Part shown: positions 39,106 to 48,126 of the stretch, piece by piece
Layout of the letters: every line of letters begins with the position of its first letter
How positions within the stretch are numbered: the first letter of the stretch is position 1
Assembly (NCBI GenBank): GCA_019357535.2
Contig: CP079955.1
Span: forward strand, 1,116,001-1,180,000
Reading direction: 5' to 3'
DNA from: Macrococcus sp. 19Msa1099
GTDB lineage: Bacteria > Bacillota > Bacilli > Staphylococcales > Staphylococcaceae
Length of the DNA: 64,000 bases
Notes under the pieces: model-generated
Told to the model about the DNA's origin: nothing
Databases searched by the model: none
What the model saw: only the letters and a program-made list of their open reading frames with translations
Made by a program: the position numbers and the translations under genes

Positions 39106-40509
39106 TTATTTCCAGTCCGTATGGAATGTACCTGCTTTATCTTTTCTTTCATATGTGTGTGCTCCAAAATAATCACGCTGTGCCTGGATAAGGTTAGCAG
39201 GAAGATCTTTCGCAGTATATGAATCAAAATAGTTGATTGCAGAAGCAAAAGTCGGTACCGGTGTACCTGTCAAAATTGCAGTTGATGCAACCGTTCTTAA
39301 ACTTTGCTGATATTTTTCAACAATCCCTTTAAAATAAGGATCAAGCAATAAATTCTGAAGATCATTATCAAGATCATATGCGTCTTTGATCTTTTGTAAG
39401 AACTGTGCACGTATAATACACCCTTCACGCCAGATCATTGCGAGATCACCAAGCTGTAAGTCCCAGTTATAGCTGTCTGAAGCTTCTTTCATCTGTGCAA
39501 ATCCTTGAGCATAACAACAAATCTTACTCATATATAATGCTTCACGAATGGCTTCAAGGAATTCATCCTTATTTCCTTCAAAATTATTCTTTTCATTTTG
39601 AATAGCTTCATGCGCAATTACACGTTCATCTTTTTGACTTGATATCGTTCTGGCAAATACAGATTCGGTAATAATCGTTAATGGAACCCCTAAGTCAAGC
39701 GCATTAATTGATGTCCACTTACCTGTACCTTTTTGTCCTGCTTTGTCCAGTACTTTCTCTACAAGCGGTGTGCCATCTTCATCTAGCTTATTAAAGATAT
39801 CAGCCGTAATTTCGATAAGATAGCTATCTAGCTCTCCTTCATTCCATGTCTTAAATGTTTCTGCAATTTCTTGATGTGACATATTGAGTACATTCTTCAT
39901 CAGATCATAGCTTTCTGCTATAAGCTGCATATCCGCATATTCTATACCGTTATGTACCATCTTCACATAATGTCCTGCTCCATCTGGACCAATATAAGCG
40001 ACACACGGCTTGCCATCCTTAGCTTTTGCTGCAATAGATTCTAGAATTGGTTTAACGAGTTCATAAGCTTCTTTCTGACCACCTGGCATGATAGATGGAC
40101 CGTGAAGTGCGCCTTCTTCACCACCAGAAACACCCGTTCCGATAAAGTTGATTCCTTTTTCAGAAAGATAGACATTACGTCGAACCGTATCATTATAATT
40201 GGTATTGCCGCCGTCAATTAGAATGTCACCTTTATCTAATAATGGCAATAGACTTTCAATTGTCGCATCTGTTGCTTCTCCTGCTTTAACCATCATCATA
40301 ATCTTTCGGGGAGTTTCAAGACTATTTACGAATTCTTCCAAAGTATATGTCGGATGAATATTCTTACCAGTTGATTCTTTCATCATTAAGTCTGTTTTGT
40401 CACTTGAACGATTATAGACTGAAACAGAATTACCTCTCGATTCAATATTCCATGCAAGATTTTTACCCATAACTGCAAGACCAATAACACCTATTTGTTG
40501 TTTACTCAT
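39106..40509 (-). CDS. gnd: 6-phosphogluconate dehydrogenase (decarboxylating)
   Basis: Third step of the oxidative pentose phosphate pathway, giving ribulose-5-phosphate and NADPH. The 467 residues start with the cofactor fold [21 protein letters not shown] (near 5-25), GGNTNYNDT (near 101-109), [19 protein letters not shown] (near 127-145) and the catalytic [15 protein letters not shown] (near 184-198). AAAGAGG precedes the ATG. It lies about 60 bases downstream of the M20 peptidase gene and may be co-transcribed. Confidence 0.97.
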   Translation of the reverse strand: MSKQQIGVIGLAVMGKNLAWNIESRGNSVSVYNRSSDKTDLMMKESTGKNIHPTYTLEEFVNSLETPRKIMMMVKAGEATDATIESLLPLLDKGDILIDGGNTNYNDTVRRNVYLSEKGINFIGTGVSGGEEGALHGPSIMPGGQKEAYELVKPILESIAAKAKDGKPCVAYIGPDGAGHYVKMVHNGIEYADMQLIAESYDLMKNVLNMSHQEIAETFKTWNEGELDSYLIEITADIFNKLDEDGTPLVEKVLDKAGQKGTGKWTSINALDLGVPLTIITESVFARTISSQKDERVIAHEAIQNEKNNFEGNKDEFLEAIREALYMSKICCYAQGFAQMKEASDSYNWDLQLGDLAMIWREGCIIRAQFLQKIKDAYDLDNDLQNLLLDPYFKGIVEKYQQSLRTVASTAILTGTPVPTFASAINYFDSYTAKDLPANLIQAQRDYFGAHTYERKDKAGTFHTDWK

Positions 40510-40568
40510 ACTCTACCTCTTTCAATAATTATTCCATTTCATTATAACATATTGTAATGTCACTTTGA

Positions 40569-41675
40569 TTAAACAAGCTTGATGATTTCAAGGACCTGTT
40601 CTGTTAATTTCTCCATCTCCGTAACTGCAATTCTTTCATTTACTGTATGAATCTTCTCATAACCAACCGCAAGAACAACTGTTGGAACACCATAACTATT
40701 AATAAAGTTGGCATCACTACCGCCACCATTGGATACCACCTCAGGCGTTCGACCGATATTAAGTGCTGATTGCTGTGCTATCTTTATTACTTCGCTTTCT
40801 TCAGGTACATGGAATGATGGATAATTCACAGTAACTTCTACGTCTGCTGACCCACCAAGTTCTGCAGCGGCTGTTAAAAATGCCTCTTTCATGTGCTGTA
40901 CTTGTTGATGCATCTTTTCCTCATCCAGGCTTCTTGCTTCAGCGAGTATAAAGCAGCTGTCAGCTACAATATTCGTTTTTTCTCCACCTTCTATACGGCC
41001 AATATTTGCAGTAGTTTCACCGTCTATTCTTCCGAGCTTCATATTACTGATTGCACGTGAAGCTATATTAATTGCACTTACACCTTTTTCAGGCTCAACA
41101 CCAGCGTGTGCTGTAACACCTTTAATAGTGACATTTAATGATGCATTATTAGGGGCTCTATTGACGATTGTACCGACTTTGTTACCTGCATCCAGTGCAA
41201 ATCCATAGCCGTCAACTAATTTACTACCATCTAAAGCTCTAGCCCCGACTAGTGATGACTCCTCTCCTACAGTAATCACGATTTGAATTTCACCATGGTC
41301 ACGATGCTCTTCTTGCAATGTCTGAATCGTTTCGATAATTGCTGCAATACCTGCTTTATCATCCGCACCAAGAATGGTACTACCATCAGTATGGATGATC
41401 CCATCGGTTACAATCGGTTCTATACCTTGACCAGGTGTCACCGTATCCATGTGACAAGATAATAATATCGGTTTTTGATCTGTGTTTCCTTTTAATGTAA
41501 TAAAAAGATTGCCCGCACCAAAACCTGTCTTTTGCTGAGTGTCATCTTCTTCTACTTGCAGTCCGAGCTCTGAAAATACATTTTTAAGGTGATCAGCGAT
41601 TGCTCTTTCATGTCCTGTTTCACTATCAATCTTGACAAGACTTTTAAATGTTTCTACTAATCGTTCAGTATCCAT
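40569..41675 (-). CDS. M20-family metallopeptidase, YqjE/PepT-like
   Basis: Zinc-dependent peptidase of 368 residues. Metal ligands and catalytic residues are seen in LLSCHMDTVTPG (near 71-82), STILGADDKAGIA (near 93-105) and VGEESSLVGARALD (near 136-149). A late histidine in EKIHTVNE (near 345-352) completes the site. The inserted dimerisation domain lies at about 180-280. Position before gnd matches yqjE of Bacillus. Substrate is likely small peptides; tripeptidase activity is an inference from similarity. Confidence 0.87.
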   Translation of the reverse strand: MDTERLVETFKSLVKIDSETGHERAIADHLKNVFSELGLQVEEDDTQQKTGFGAGNLFITLKGNTDQKPILLSCHMDTVTPGQGIEPIVTDGIIHTDGSTILGADDKAGIAAIIETIQTLQEEHRDHGEIQIVITVGEESSLVGARALDGSKLVDGYGFALDAGNKVGTIVNRAPNNASLNVTIKGVTAHAGVEPEKGVSAINIASRAISNMKLGRIDGETTANIGRIEGGEKTNIVADSCFILAEARSLDEEKMHQQVQHMKEAFLTAAAELGGSADVEVTVNYPSFHVPEESEVIKIAQQSALNIGRTPEVVSNGGGSDANFINSYGVPTVVLAVGYEKIHTVNERIAVTEMEKLTEQVLEIIKLV

Positions 41676-41757
41676 ATCATCTCTCCTTTTTTTTCGTTAC
41701 TACTAATGTACCAAAGGTTAGGTAAACAGAAAAGTCTAAGCATTGGCATGAGACATT

Positions 41758-41766
41758 TGTTATAAT
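41758..41766 (+). promoter_or_regulatory. extended -10 promoter of the small membrane ORF
   Basis: TGTTATAAT fits TG-N-TATAAT. No good -35 is seen. Transcription would start near 41773, about 24 bases before the TTG start at 41797. Confidence 0.5.
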
Positions 41767-41796
41767 TATTTTAATACTTATGAAAGGATGGTTTCC

Positions 41797-41895
41797 TTGA
41801 ACAAAAATCTTTTACGTTTTACAATCATCATTTTACTTGTACTTATAGTATCTGCTCTTATTTTAAGCAGTGTACTACCATATTTAACGAACTAA
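41797..41895 (+). CDS. 32-residue membrane miniprotein, possibly Prli42-like
   Basis: TTG-initiated ORF with AAAGGATGG six bases upstream, its own extended -10 promoter and a precise terminator at its stop codon. The product starts with a basic LNKNLLR segment, then a single hydrophobic helix (about 8-27) and a short LPYLTN tail. Size and layout resemble Prli42, a membrane miniprotein known to anchor the stressosome in Listeria and widespread in Firmicutes. The sequence match is too short to prove this. It is flanked by yqjE-like and yqjA-like genes. Confidence 0.65.
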   Translation: MNKNLLRFTIIILLVLIVSALILSSVLPYLTN

Positions 41896-41924
41896 AAAAT
41901 CAGGACTGCGTCCTGATTTTTTAG
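41892..41924. terminator. bidirectional terminator, miniprotein / yqjA-like
   Basis: Fifteen-pair perfect stem (41892-41906 with 41910-41924) and a three-base loop. GATTTTTTAG and its mirror supply U-runs in both directions. Both convergent stop codons lie within the hairpin. Confidence 0.92.
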
Positions 41925-42889
41925 TAGAGTTTTAGTGATCCAAAATTTGATTTAATCTCAAGATACTGCTCAATCTCATTCAGAAGCTGGATTAAAGCTG
42001 CTCTTGATTTCAACTGTTTATTATTCATCGGTAAAGGATACTTTTCAACATCCAGCATAATAGCATATAGGTCATGTAATCGGATAGCAGTGAAATTGTT
42101 GCTGGATATATTGCTTGATAAGTCTTGTAATAGATTACTACAATTAACATGAAGCTTATCACTATGGTCCATCTGGTTAATTAGGTCCACCATCCGTAAC
42201 AGAAGTTCAAGCTGTGCTTCACGCATATTAAAGTAATGATAGTATGAATTTTCATTTCTTGTAAAATGATTCTCCACTTCTGTATATGCTACAGATTTAG
42301 CACGTTCTATCGTCTGATGCAGCTTAACAATCTGTTGTTTATCTAGTGCTATTTCTGGATAGATAAGCGCATCACTCAACTTTGAGACGATGACCTGAAA
42401 CTCTGCTTCGATTTCTTTCTTATACTCATTCAATCGCATTGATAAGTCCGGCATATATAGATTAAGCAATAATGCAATGCCAAGTCCGACGACAATCAAA
42501 GTTATTTCATTGATTATTACGTGTCGGTTTATATAACCAAAATTAAAACAATGTAGAATGATGACACAACTGGTGACTACACCTTCTTCAATACCGAACA
42601 TAACAGTCACTGGAATAAAGACTAGTACAAGTAAACCGAGCACGACTGGATTAAACCCAAGATGCGTAAAGAATAGATAAGAAAACAGTAATCCTAGCAT
42701 ACACGAAAAGAAACGCGCGCTGGCTGCCTGCAATGACTTTACACGTGTATTTTTTACACATAAAACAACCAGGATGGCTGCTGATGCGTAATTATCAAGT
42801 CCTAATAACTTACAGATAATTACACCCAGAGCCATCCCGAATGCTGTCTTTATCGTTCTGAATCCAATACGATAAGGTCTAATCTTCAT
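41921..42889 (-). CDS. aromatic acid exporter family membrane protein (YqjA-like)
   Basis: A 322-residue protein with a hydrophobic N-terminal half of about five to six membrane segments (about 14-145) and a helical cytoplasmic C-terminal half (about 155-322), the layout of the ArAE_1/DUF939 (FUSC-like) family. The substrate is unknown. It begins three bases after the brxB stop with only a weak ribosome site, so translation is probably coupled to brxB. Confidence 0.82.
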   Translation of the reverse strand: MKIRPYRIGFRTIKTAFGMALGVIICKLLGLDNYASAAILVVLCVKNTRVKSLQAASARFFSCMLGLLFSYLFFTHLGFNPVVLGLLVLVFIPVTVMFGIEEGVVTSCVIILHCFNFGYINRHVIINEITLIVVGLGIALLLNLYMPDLSMRLNEYKKEIEAEFQVIVSKLSDALIYPEIALDKQQIVKLHQTIERAKSVAYTEVENHFTRNENSYYHYFNMREAQLELLLRMVDLINQMDHSDKLHVNCSNLLQDLSSNISSNNFTAIRLHDLYAIMLDVEKYPLPMNNKQLKSRAALIQLLNEIEQYLEIKSNFGSLKLY

Positions 42890-42892
42890 CTA

Positions 42893-43330
42893 TTAACGCT
42901 CTTCGCAATGCTCTTCGAATAATGCTTGAATATTTGTAATAACACTCATAGGATCATGACCTTCAATTTCATGTCTTTCAATCATAGAGATAATCTTACC
43001 ATCTTTAAGTAATGCAAATGATGGACTGCTTGGTGGATAACCTTCGAAATATTCACGCGCTGTAGCAGTTGCTTCTTTATCCTGACCTGCAAATACTGTT
43101 ACAAGCTGATCCGGTAATTTATCATAGTGAACAGCATGTGCTGCAGCTGGACGAGCTATTCCACCCGCACACCCACAAACTGAATTAATCATAACAAAAG
43201 TTGTACCAGGCTTATCGAATGTTTCATTTACCGCTTCAGACGTCGTTAATTGCTTATACCCTGCATTCTCAATCTCTTGACGCGCTGTGTTAACAAAATC
43301 TTCCATATACATATTGAAATTCATATCCAT
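42893..43330 (-). CDS. brxB: bacilliredoxin BrxB (YqiW) family
   Basis: Removes bacillithiol from S-bacillithiolated proteins. The 145 residues carry the family active site [14 protein letters not shown] (CGC motif near 52-54) followed by [24 protein letters not shown]. The start is [11 protein letters not shown] with AGAGGTG upstream. Ten upstream codons are rejected. It fits with the ypdA gene at 14312, the reductase that recycles bacillithiol. It precedes the yqjA-like gene. Confidence 0.92.
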   Translation of the reverse strand: MDMNFNMYMEDFVNTARQEIENAGYKQLTTSEAVNETFDKPGTTFVMINSVCGCAGGIARPAAAHAVHYDKLPDQLVTVFAGQDKEATATAREYFEGYPPSSPSFALLKDGKIISMIERHEIEGHDPMSVITNIQALFEEHCEER

Positions 43331-43451
43331 TGATATAACACCTCTTCTAAATTGATACAACTATCATAACGAATAAAGCCTGTTAAATCTAGTGATTAAT
43401 TCGTGAAATTTTAACACATATAGATAAGCGTTTAATTCATTCTGCTACCGA

Positions 43452-43493
43452 CATTAAAAGAAAAGCACCTGCAAAAATCTTTTGTAGGTGCTT
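43452..43493 (-). terminator. bcd terminator
   Basis: Arms AAGCACCTGCAAAA and TTTTGTAGGTGCTT (43463-43476, 43480-43493) pair with one G-T. On the minus strand TTTTCTTTTA follows. Confidence 0.9.
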
Positions 43494-43503
43494 AGAATAG
43501 CTC

Positions 43504-44598
43504 TTAACGTCTCGAAATCAAAGAATGTTCATTCAAACTAAATGTACTACGTACACGCATCATCTGATCAATACGTTCTTCAGCTAAGCGTTCTGCTGCT
43601 AAAGCTGTTGAAATGTTATCACGTTTCGCGATTTCAAATACTTTATCCATCTGATCATAGATTTCATTGACTTTTTTTGTTGCACGGTCCTGGTTATAGC
43701 CGCTTAACTCATCAGCTACATTAATAACTCCCCCAGAGTTTACAACAAAGTCTGGTGCATAGATAATATTTCTTTCTTTAAGCATCGCTGCATGGATTTC
43801 CATATCCTTCAGCTGGTTATTCGAAGATCCACACACTGCCTTAACTTTCAGTTGTGGAATTGTATCATCGTTTAGAACAGCGCCTAATGCACATGGTGCA
43901 AAGATATCCGCTTCAACAGAATAGATTTCCTCAGGCTTCACTGCAGTTGCGCCGAAGTCATTCACCGCGCGATCAATTGATTCCTGGAAGATATCTGTAA
44001 CGATTAGTTTCGCACCTTCTTCGTGTAAATATTTACATAAAGTATAAGACACATTTCCTACACCTTGTACAGAAATCGTCTTACCTGCTAAGCTGTCATC
44101 GCCAAATGCTTCTTTGGCCGTACGTTTCATCGCACGATATACGCCTAACGCTGTCATCGGGCTTGGATTACCGCTTGATCCATAACTTTCTGATAATCCT
44201 ACAACATAGTCAGTTTCTGCATATATCGTGTCCATATCTGTAACGGATGTACCGACATCTTCTGCAGTAATATAACGACCATTTAGACTTTGGATATAAC
44301 GTCCTAACGCTCTGAACATCGCTTCAGACTTATCTTTCTTAGGGTCGCCGATGACAACCGTCTTCGCACCACCTAGATTAAGTCCCGCTGCTGCGTTCTT
44401 ATACGTCATTCCACGAGCTAATCGAAGCGCATCTTCAATTGCTTCTTCTTCACTATTATATGGCCACATTCTGCATCCCCCAAGTGCAGGACCTAGCGTT
44501 GAATCATGTATTGCTATGATTGCTTTAAGACCGCTCGCCTTATCCTGACAGAATACAACCTGCTCATAATCGTATCGTTCTAATGTTTCAAATATCAT
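43504..44598 (-). CDS. bcd: leucine dehydrogenase (branched-chain amino acid dehydrogenase)
   Basis: Oxidative deamination of leucine, valine and isoleucine to 2-keto acids with NAD+. The 364 residues match the Bacillus enzyme in length. They contain [10 protein letters not shown] (near 36-45), the catalytic lysine in [19 protein letters not shown] (near 64-82) and the NAD fold [15 protein letters not shown] (near 175-189). In Bacillus subtilis it lies inside a bkdR-ptb-bcd-buk-lpdV-bkd cluster at this same place; here it stands alone. It has a good sigma-A promoter with a cre-like palindrome, and its own terminator. Confidence 0.95.
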   Translation of the reverse strand: MIFETLERYDYEQVVFCQDKASGLKAIIAIHDSTLGPALGGCRMWPYNSEEEAIEDALRLARGMTYKNAAAGLNLGGAKTVVIGDPKKDKSEAMFRALGRYIQSLNGRYITAEDVGTSVTDMDTIYAETDYVVGLSESYGSSGNPSPMTALGVYRAMKRTAKEAFGDDSLAGKTISVQGVGNVSYTLCKYLHEEGAKLIVTDIFQESIDRAVNDFGATAVKPEEIYSVEADIFAPCALGAVLNDDTIPQLKVKAVCGSSNNQLKDMEIHAAMLKERNIIYAPDFVVNSGGVINVADELSGYNQDRATKKVNEIYDQMDKVFEIAKRDNISTALAAERLAEERIDQMMRVRSTFSLNEHSLISRR

Positions 44599-44624
44599 TG
44601 CTATTCCCCTTTTCAGATCAAGAT

Positions 44625-44640
44625 ATGTAACTGCTTACAT
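44625..44640. promoter_or_regulatory. cre-like palindrome at the bcd transcription start
   Basis: Perfect 6-4-6 palindrome ATGTAAGCAGTTACAT on the minus strand. TGTAAGCAGTTACA departs from the cre consensus TGWAANCGNTNWCA at one central base. It begins four bases after the -10 box and covers the expected start point, a position fit for repression. Confidence 0.5.
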
Positions 44641-44644
44641 TTTT

Positions 44645-44673
44645 ATTATAGTACTAACAATTAAATATTTCAA
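44645..44673 (-). promoter_or_regulatory. bcd promoter
   Basis: TTGAAA (44668-44673), 17-base spacer, TATAAT (44645-44650), about 47 bases before the bcd ATG. Confidence 0.8.
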
Positions 44674-44770
44674 TTTACGAAGTTTTATTAGATTGCAGCA
44701 TATTTTTCGACTATCAAATTAATACAATCATGTTATAATAATGATATATAAAAATGAAATTGGTGATGTT

Positions 44771-45004
44771 TTGAAAAAGGTTATTGCATTGATGGTGCTT
44801 GGTGTTCCAATCTATTTGGCTGGATTAGGTATTAAATGGATGAGAGATGCACTTTTTGGTATTCTTGTTCCAGAGCTCCATTATATTTGGCTACAATTTA
44901 TTATTGGGTTTGTTTTGATGGTGCTTGGTGTTAGTTTTGTCGGTGGATATATACTGCACATCGAAAAGAAAAGTAAACGAGCACAGCAAAAGTTCCGTAA
45001 ATAA
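44771..45004 (+). CDS. DUF2627 membrane protein, YqzF-like
   Basis: Seventy-seven residues with two hydrophobic segments (about 3-21 and 34-58) and a lysine-rich tail, so a small two-span membrane protein. The motif GIKWMRDALFG between the helices is the DUF2627 hallmark. The TTG start (LKKVIALMVLG) has GGTGATG upstream. An ATG ten codons earlier lacks a ribosome site. A TATAAT lies about 40 bases ahead. The order GDPD-yqzF-bcd is that of Bacillus. Function unknown. Confidence 0.85.
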   Translation: MKKVIALMVLGVPIYLAGLGIKWMRDALFGILVPELHYIWLQFIIGFVLMVLGVSFVGGYILHIEKKSKRAQQKFRK

Positions 45005-45012
45005 TTATATTC

Positions 45013-45052
45013 AAAAAATCGAGATGCTGTAAACTCAGCTCTCGATTTTTTT
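45013..45052. terminator. yqzF-like / GDPD convergent terminator
   Basis: AAAAAATCGAG pairs with CTCGATTTTTT (45013-45023, 45041-45051) and GCTG/CAGC extends the stem. U-runs form in both directions. Confidence 0.9.
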
Positions 45053-45760
45053 CGTTCGTTTTAATTGGACTGCACGTTCAACTTCATCTGTAATAATCCC
45101 GGTAACACTGCTACTCATCCATGTCTTCAGATCTTTTTCTTTGTTTACTGTATATACTCTTGCTGGAAGTTCATTATGTTCTAGTTCAACAAGGTGATCA
45201 ATCGTGATATGCTTTGCATTCGGATGGATACTCTTTATATTATGACTTGTCTTATAGTCCCAAGGTGACGTATGATATCTATCAAATAACAAAGCAGTTT
45301 CGTATGATGAATCTAACGCTTCCATCTTAACTAAACTTTCAATATTAAAGCTTGATATGATAATCTGATCAATAATATCATAACGCGTTAATAGTTCATG
45401 TAATTTTATCTCTATCTTACCTGCTTCAGCTTTAATTTCGATATTTAATAGCTTATTATGCTTTTTCACGATATCTAAAACTTCACTGAGTAGCGGCACC
45501 TTTTCATCAGTCACATTAAAGAGGCCGTTCTTAATGTTAAACTGCTGAATTTCATCAAATGACATTTCTACAACTTTTCCTCTTCCAGTTGTTGTTCGGT
45601 TGATTGTATGATCATGAATCACAACGATCTGTTCATCTTTGGTCAGATGTATATCTAATTCGAAGCCGTCTGCACCATATTCGACTGCCTTATTAAAGGC
45701 AAGTAATGAGTTTTCTGGGTATTTAGCGGAATATCCTCGGTGTGCAAATATCATTACCAT
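45035..45760 (-). CDS. glycerophosphodiester phosphodiesterase, YqiK-like
   Basis: Cytoplasmic TIM-barrel enzyme that hydrolyses glycerophosphodiesters. The 241 residues start with FAHRGYSAKYPENSLLAF (near 5-22), GADGFELDIHLTKDEQIVVIHD (cut at 30-51) and the NIEIKAE segment (near 105-111), which supply the catalytic histidines and metal ligands. No signal peptide. The ATG has AAGGATGG upstream and lies only two bases after the stop of the Spo0A-like gene, so the two are coupled. Confidence 0.92.
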   Translation of the reverse strand: MVMIFAHRGYSAKYPENSLLAFNKAVEYGADGFELDIHLTKDEQIVVIHDHTINRTTTGRGKVVEMSFDEIQQFNIKNGLFNVTDEKVPLLSEVLDIVKKHNKLLNIEIKAEAGKIEIKLHELLTRYDIIDQIIISSFNIESLVKMEALDSSYETALLFDRYHTSPWDYKTSHNIKSIHPNAKHITIDHLVELEHNELPARVYTVNKEKDLKTWMSSSVTGIITDEVERAVQLKRTKKIES

Positions 45761-45762
45761 AA

Positions 45763-46434
45763 CTATCCATCCTTCAGAAATTTAATAAGTTCACCAATTG
45801 TCGGCTTTATGTATCTACCCTGCTCCTTAAAAATTTGTTCTAACCCATTGCTCCATGCTTTTTCTATCGCATGGCGAATAGACCTTTCAACATTCGCCGA
45901 TTTCACTTGATGTAATTTAGCGATTTCAGGATATAGCATGATCGTCAGTTGAATTTTCTCATTTGGATGTTTGCTCACAATATCAAGTGCATCCTTTAAA
46001 TATCTTGTTCCTTTATGTTTGTCGTTAAAGCCTAAGTTATTCAACAGCTGATCTGTATGATCAACAAAATCCATATTGCAAATTTGATAGATTCTGCTGA
46101 TAAAATTATCAAAATTAATCGGCTTAAGTATGAAATAATCGACACCTAACGACATCGCCTCTCTTAAGATCGAGTCTTTGCCAAAGGCGCTTAAACAGAT
46201 TATCTTATACTCATGAGATCTAGGAATATATTTTTCAAGTAAGCCAATACCATCAATGTACGGGAGAATCAGATCAAGTAGAAGTAGATCAAAATCGCAT
46301 GTTTCAATCATGTGCACTGCATCTTTTCCATTATGACACATCGCTACGACCTTCATGTCATATTGTTCTAGATAGGACTTGATCGAGAGTGCTAATTCCC
46401 TTGAATCATCAACTATTGCAACTTTAAGTACCAT
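45763..46434 (-). CDS. spo0A: Spo0A-like response regulator (shortened)
   Basis: A 223-residue two-domain regulator. The receiver keeps the acidic pair D9/D10, phospho-acceptor D54 (LLLDLILPYIDG), S82 in LSAFG and K104 in FILKP. The C-terminal domain (about 128-221) is unmistakably of the Spo0A type: YLKDALDIV, then LYPEIAK and the recognition region NVERSIRHAIEKAWSNG, then KPTIGELI. The linker is shorter than in Bacillus (267 residues there, as I remember). It sits 12 bases after recN, the exact place of spo0A in Bacillus, but spoIVB is absent. GAGGG precedes the ATG. Phosphorelay partners are not in this window. Confidence 0.9.
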   Translation of the reverse strand: MVLKVAIVDDSRELALSIKSYLEQYDMKVVAMCHNGKDAVHMIETCDFDLLLLDLILPYIDGIGLLEKYIPRSHEYKIICLSAFGKDSILREAMSLGVDYFILKPINFDNFISRIYQICNMDFVDHTDQLLNNLGFNDKHKGTRYLKDALDIVSKHPNEKIQLTIMLYPEIAKLHQVKSANVERSIRHAIEKAWSNGLEQIFKEQGRYIKPTIGELIKFLKDG

Positions 46435-46446
46435 ATTATCCCTCTT

Positions 46447-48114
46447 CTACTTAGTGTTTTGAGCAATTAATTCTGCTGCATGATCAAGCGTTAACGGTGT
46501 GACCTCTACCCCCGATATCATTCTTGCAACTTCATGAATTCTCATCTCTCCATCAAGTTCTGTAATCTGAGTAATCGTGCGATCATCATGTTCGATCTTC
46601 TCTATATAGAGATGATGATCACTGATTGCAGCAACCTGAGGCAAATGTGATATGCATATCACTTGAATATACTCAGATATATCATGCATCTTTTCAGCCA
46701 TTTTCTGTGCTACTTTACCTGAAACGCCAGTGTCTACTTCATCAAACAATATAGCAGTCTTTCCTTTTGATTCTGCAAATATACTCTTTAGGGCTAACAT
46801 AATACGAGAAAGTTCCCCACCTGAAGCAATTTTATATAATGGTTTCAAAGGTTCACCTTTATTTGGACTAATCATAAATTCCAATGACTCGATTCCTTCA
46901 CTTGTCGGTTCAGTTTTATGGAAAGCCATTTCAAAGTTTGCACCTTTCATCTCAAGATGGTGGATCTCATCTAAAATGTTATCTCTGAGACTCTGCGCAA
47001 CGCGTCGTCTTGCTTTGCTCAGTTGTGACCCTGAAGTCATAACTTTGTCGTATAGGTGTGCGATAGCCTGGTGAAGTTGCGTTGTCGATTCTTCGATATT
47101 TTCTATTTTATTGATCTCCGCTTGCAGTTCCTCAATAAATGGAATTAGATCATTTAAGGATTTACCATACTTTCGTTCTAAAAATTGGATATCATTCAAA
47201 CGAGCTTGTAAATCATTAAGCTCCTGTTCATCATAATCGTTATTCGAAAGTGCATCATGTAATGTATGCTTTGTGTCATCTAAAATATAATATAACCCTT
47301 CTACTTCTTCTTTTGTTTTATCAAACTTTCCAGGAATAATTGCACTTACTTCTGTCAGCTGCTCTTTAAAATCAAACAATAATTCCAGTAATTTTCCCTC
47401 ATCATTAAGCAGCGTTATCGATTTCGATAAGACATCGTTTAATTTTTCAAAGTTTTCAAGTCGGTTAATCTCTTCTTCTAAACGTTCTTTTTCATTCACC
47501 ACAAGATTTTTATCCGATAACTCTTTATACTGATATTTTATCAGATCAAGTCTTTGAAGCAGTGCTTCATCTTTTTGCTGGAGCTGTTCTAGCTCCTTCT
47601 GTTTCTCTTTGTAGTCAAAGTAATACGCTCTGTATTCTTCATATAACTTCTGATAGTCCTGCTCTGAATATTCATCGAGCAGCATAATATGATATTTCGG
47701 TTTTAGTAGATGCTGTGTTTCGTGTTGTCCATGGATATCAAGAAGCTCTTGCATAACTTCACGAAGTTCAGTTAACGTTATCAGGTGGTTATTTATTCTA
47801 CAAAGACTTTTACCGCTTTTAAAAATTTCGCGCTTGACAAGCATAAAATCATCGAGTGGTATCTCTTTTTGTTCAAGCAGGTATATCACCTTATCATTGT
47901 TCTCAATATCAAATACACCTTCTACAACTGCTTTTTGTTCTCCATGACGAACCATAGTCTGACTCGCACGCATTCCAATCAACTGCCCAATCGCATCAAT
48001 AATAATTGACTTTCCTGCCCCAGTTTCTCCACTTAATACTGTTAAGCCATTTTTAAGTTCAATCTCTAATGATTCAATAATTGCAAACTGCTGAATAGAT
48101 AATGAAACAAGCAT
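46447..48114 (-). CDS. recN: DNA repair protein RecN
   Basis: SMC-like ATPase for double-strand break repair. The 555 residues begin with a head domain carrying GETGAGKSIIIDAIGQ (near 29-44). A long coiled coil follows (about 155-380), then the second head half with signature ASGGELSRIMLALKS (near 428-442) and Walker B AILFDEVDTGVSGKVA (near 454-469). The ATG follows GGGGGTATTAG. It lies 12 bases after argR and 12 bases before the Spo0A-like gene. Confidence 0.96.
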   Translation of the reverse strand: MLVSLSIQQFAIIESLEIELKNGLTVLSGETGAGKSIIIDAIGQLIGMRASQTMVRHGEQKAVVEGVFDIENNDKVIYLLEQKEIPLDDFMLVKREIFKSGKSLCRINNHLITLTELREVMQELLDIHGQHETQHLLKPKYHIMLLDEYSEQDYQKLYEEYRAYYFDYKEKQKELEQLQQKDEALLQRLDLIKYQYKELSDKNLVVNEKERLEEEINRLENFEKLNDVLSKSITLLNDEGKLLELLFDFKEQLTEVSAIIPGKFDKTKEEVEGLYYILDDTKHTLHDALSNNDYDEQELNDLQARLNDIQFLERKYGKSLNDLIPFIEELQAEINKIENIEESTTQLHQAIAHLYDKVMTSGSQLSKARRRVAQSLRDNILDEIHHLEMKGANFEMAFHKTEPTSEGIESLEFMISPNKGEPLKPLYKIASGGELSRIMLALKSIFAESKGKTAILFDEVDTGVSGKVAQKMAEKMHDISEYIQVICISHLPQVAAISDHHLYIEKIEHDDRTITQITELDGEMRIHEVARMISGVEVTPLTLDHAAELIAQNTK

Positions 48115-48126
48115 CTAATACCCCCA

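Noticed and set aside
44705-44716. Possible Spo0A box (TTCGACT) upstream of the yqzF-like gene
   Set aside because: Only six of seven bases match TGTCGAA in reverse complement, and exact copies seen elsewhere lie inside coding regions. Not enough to claim.
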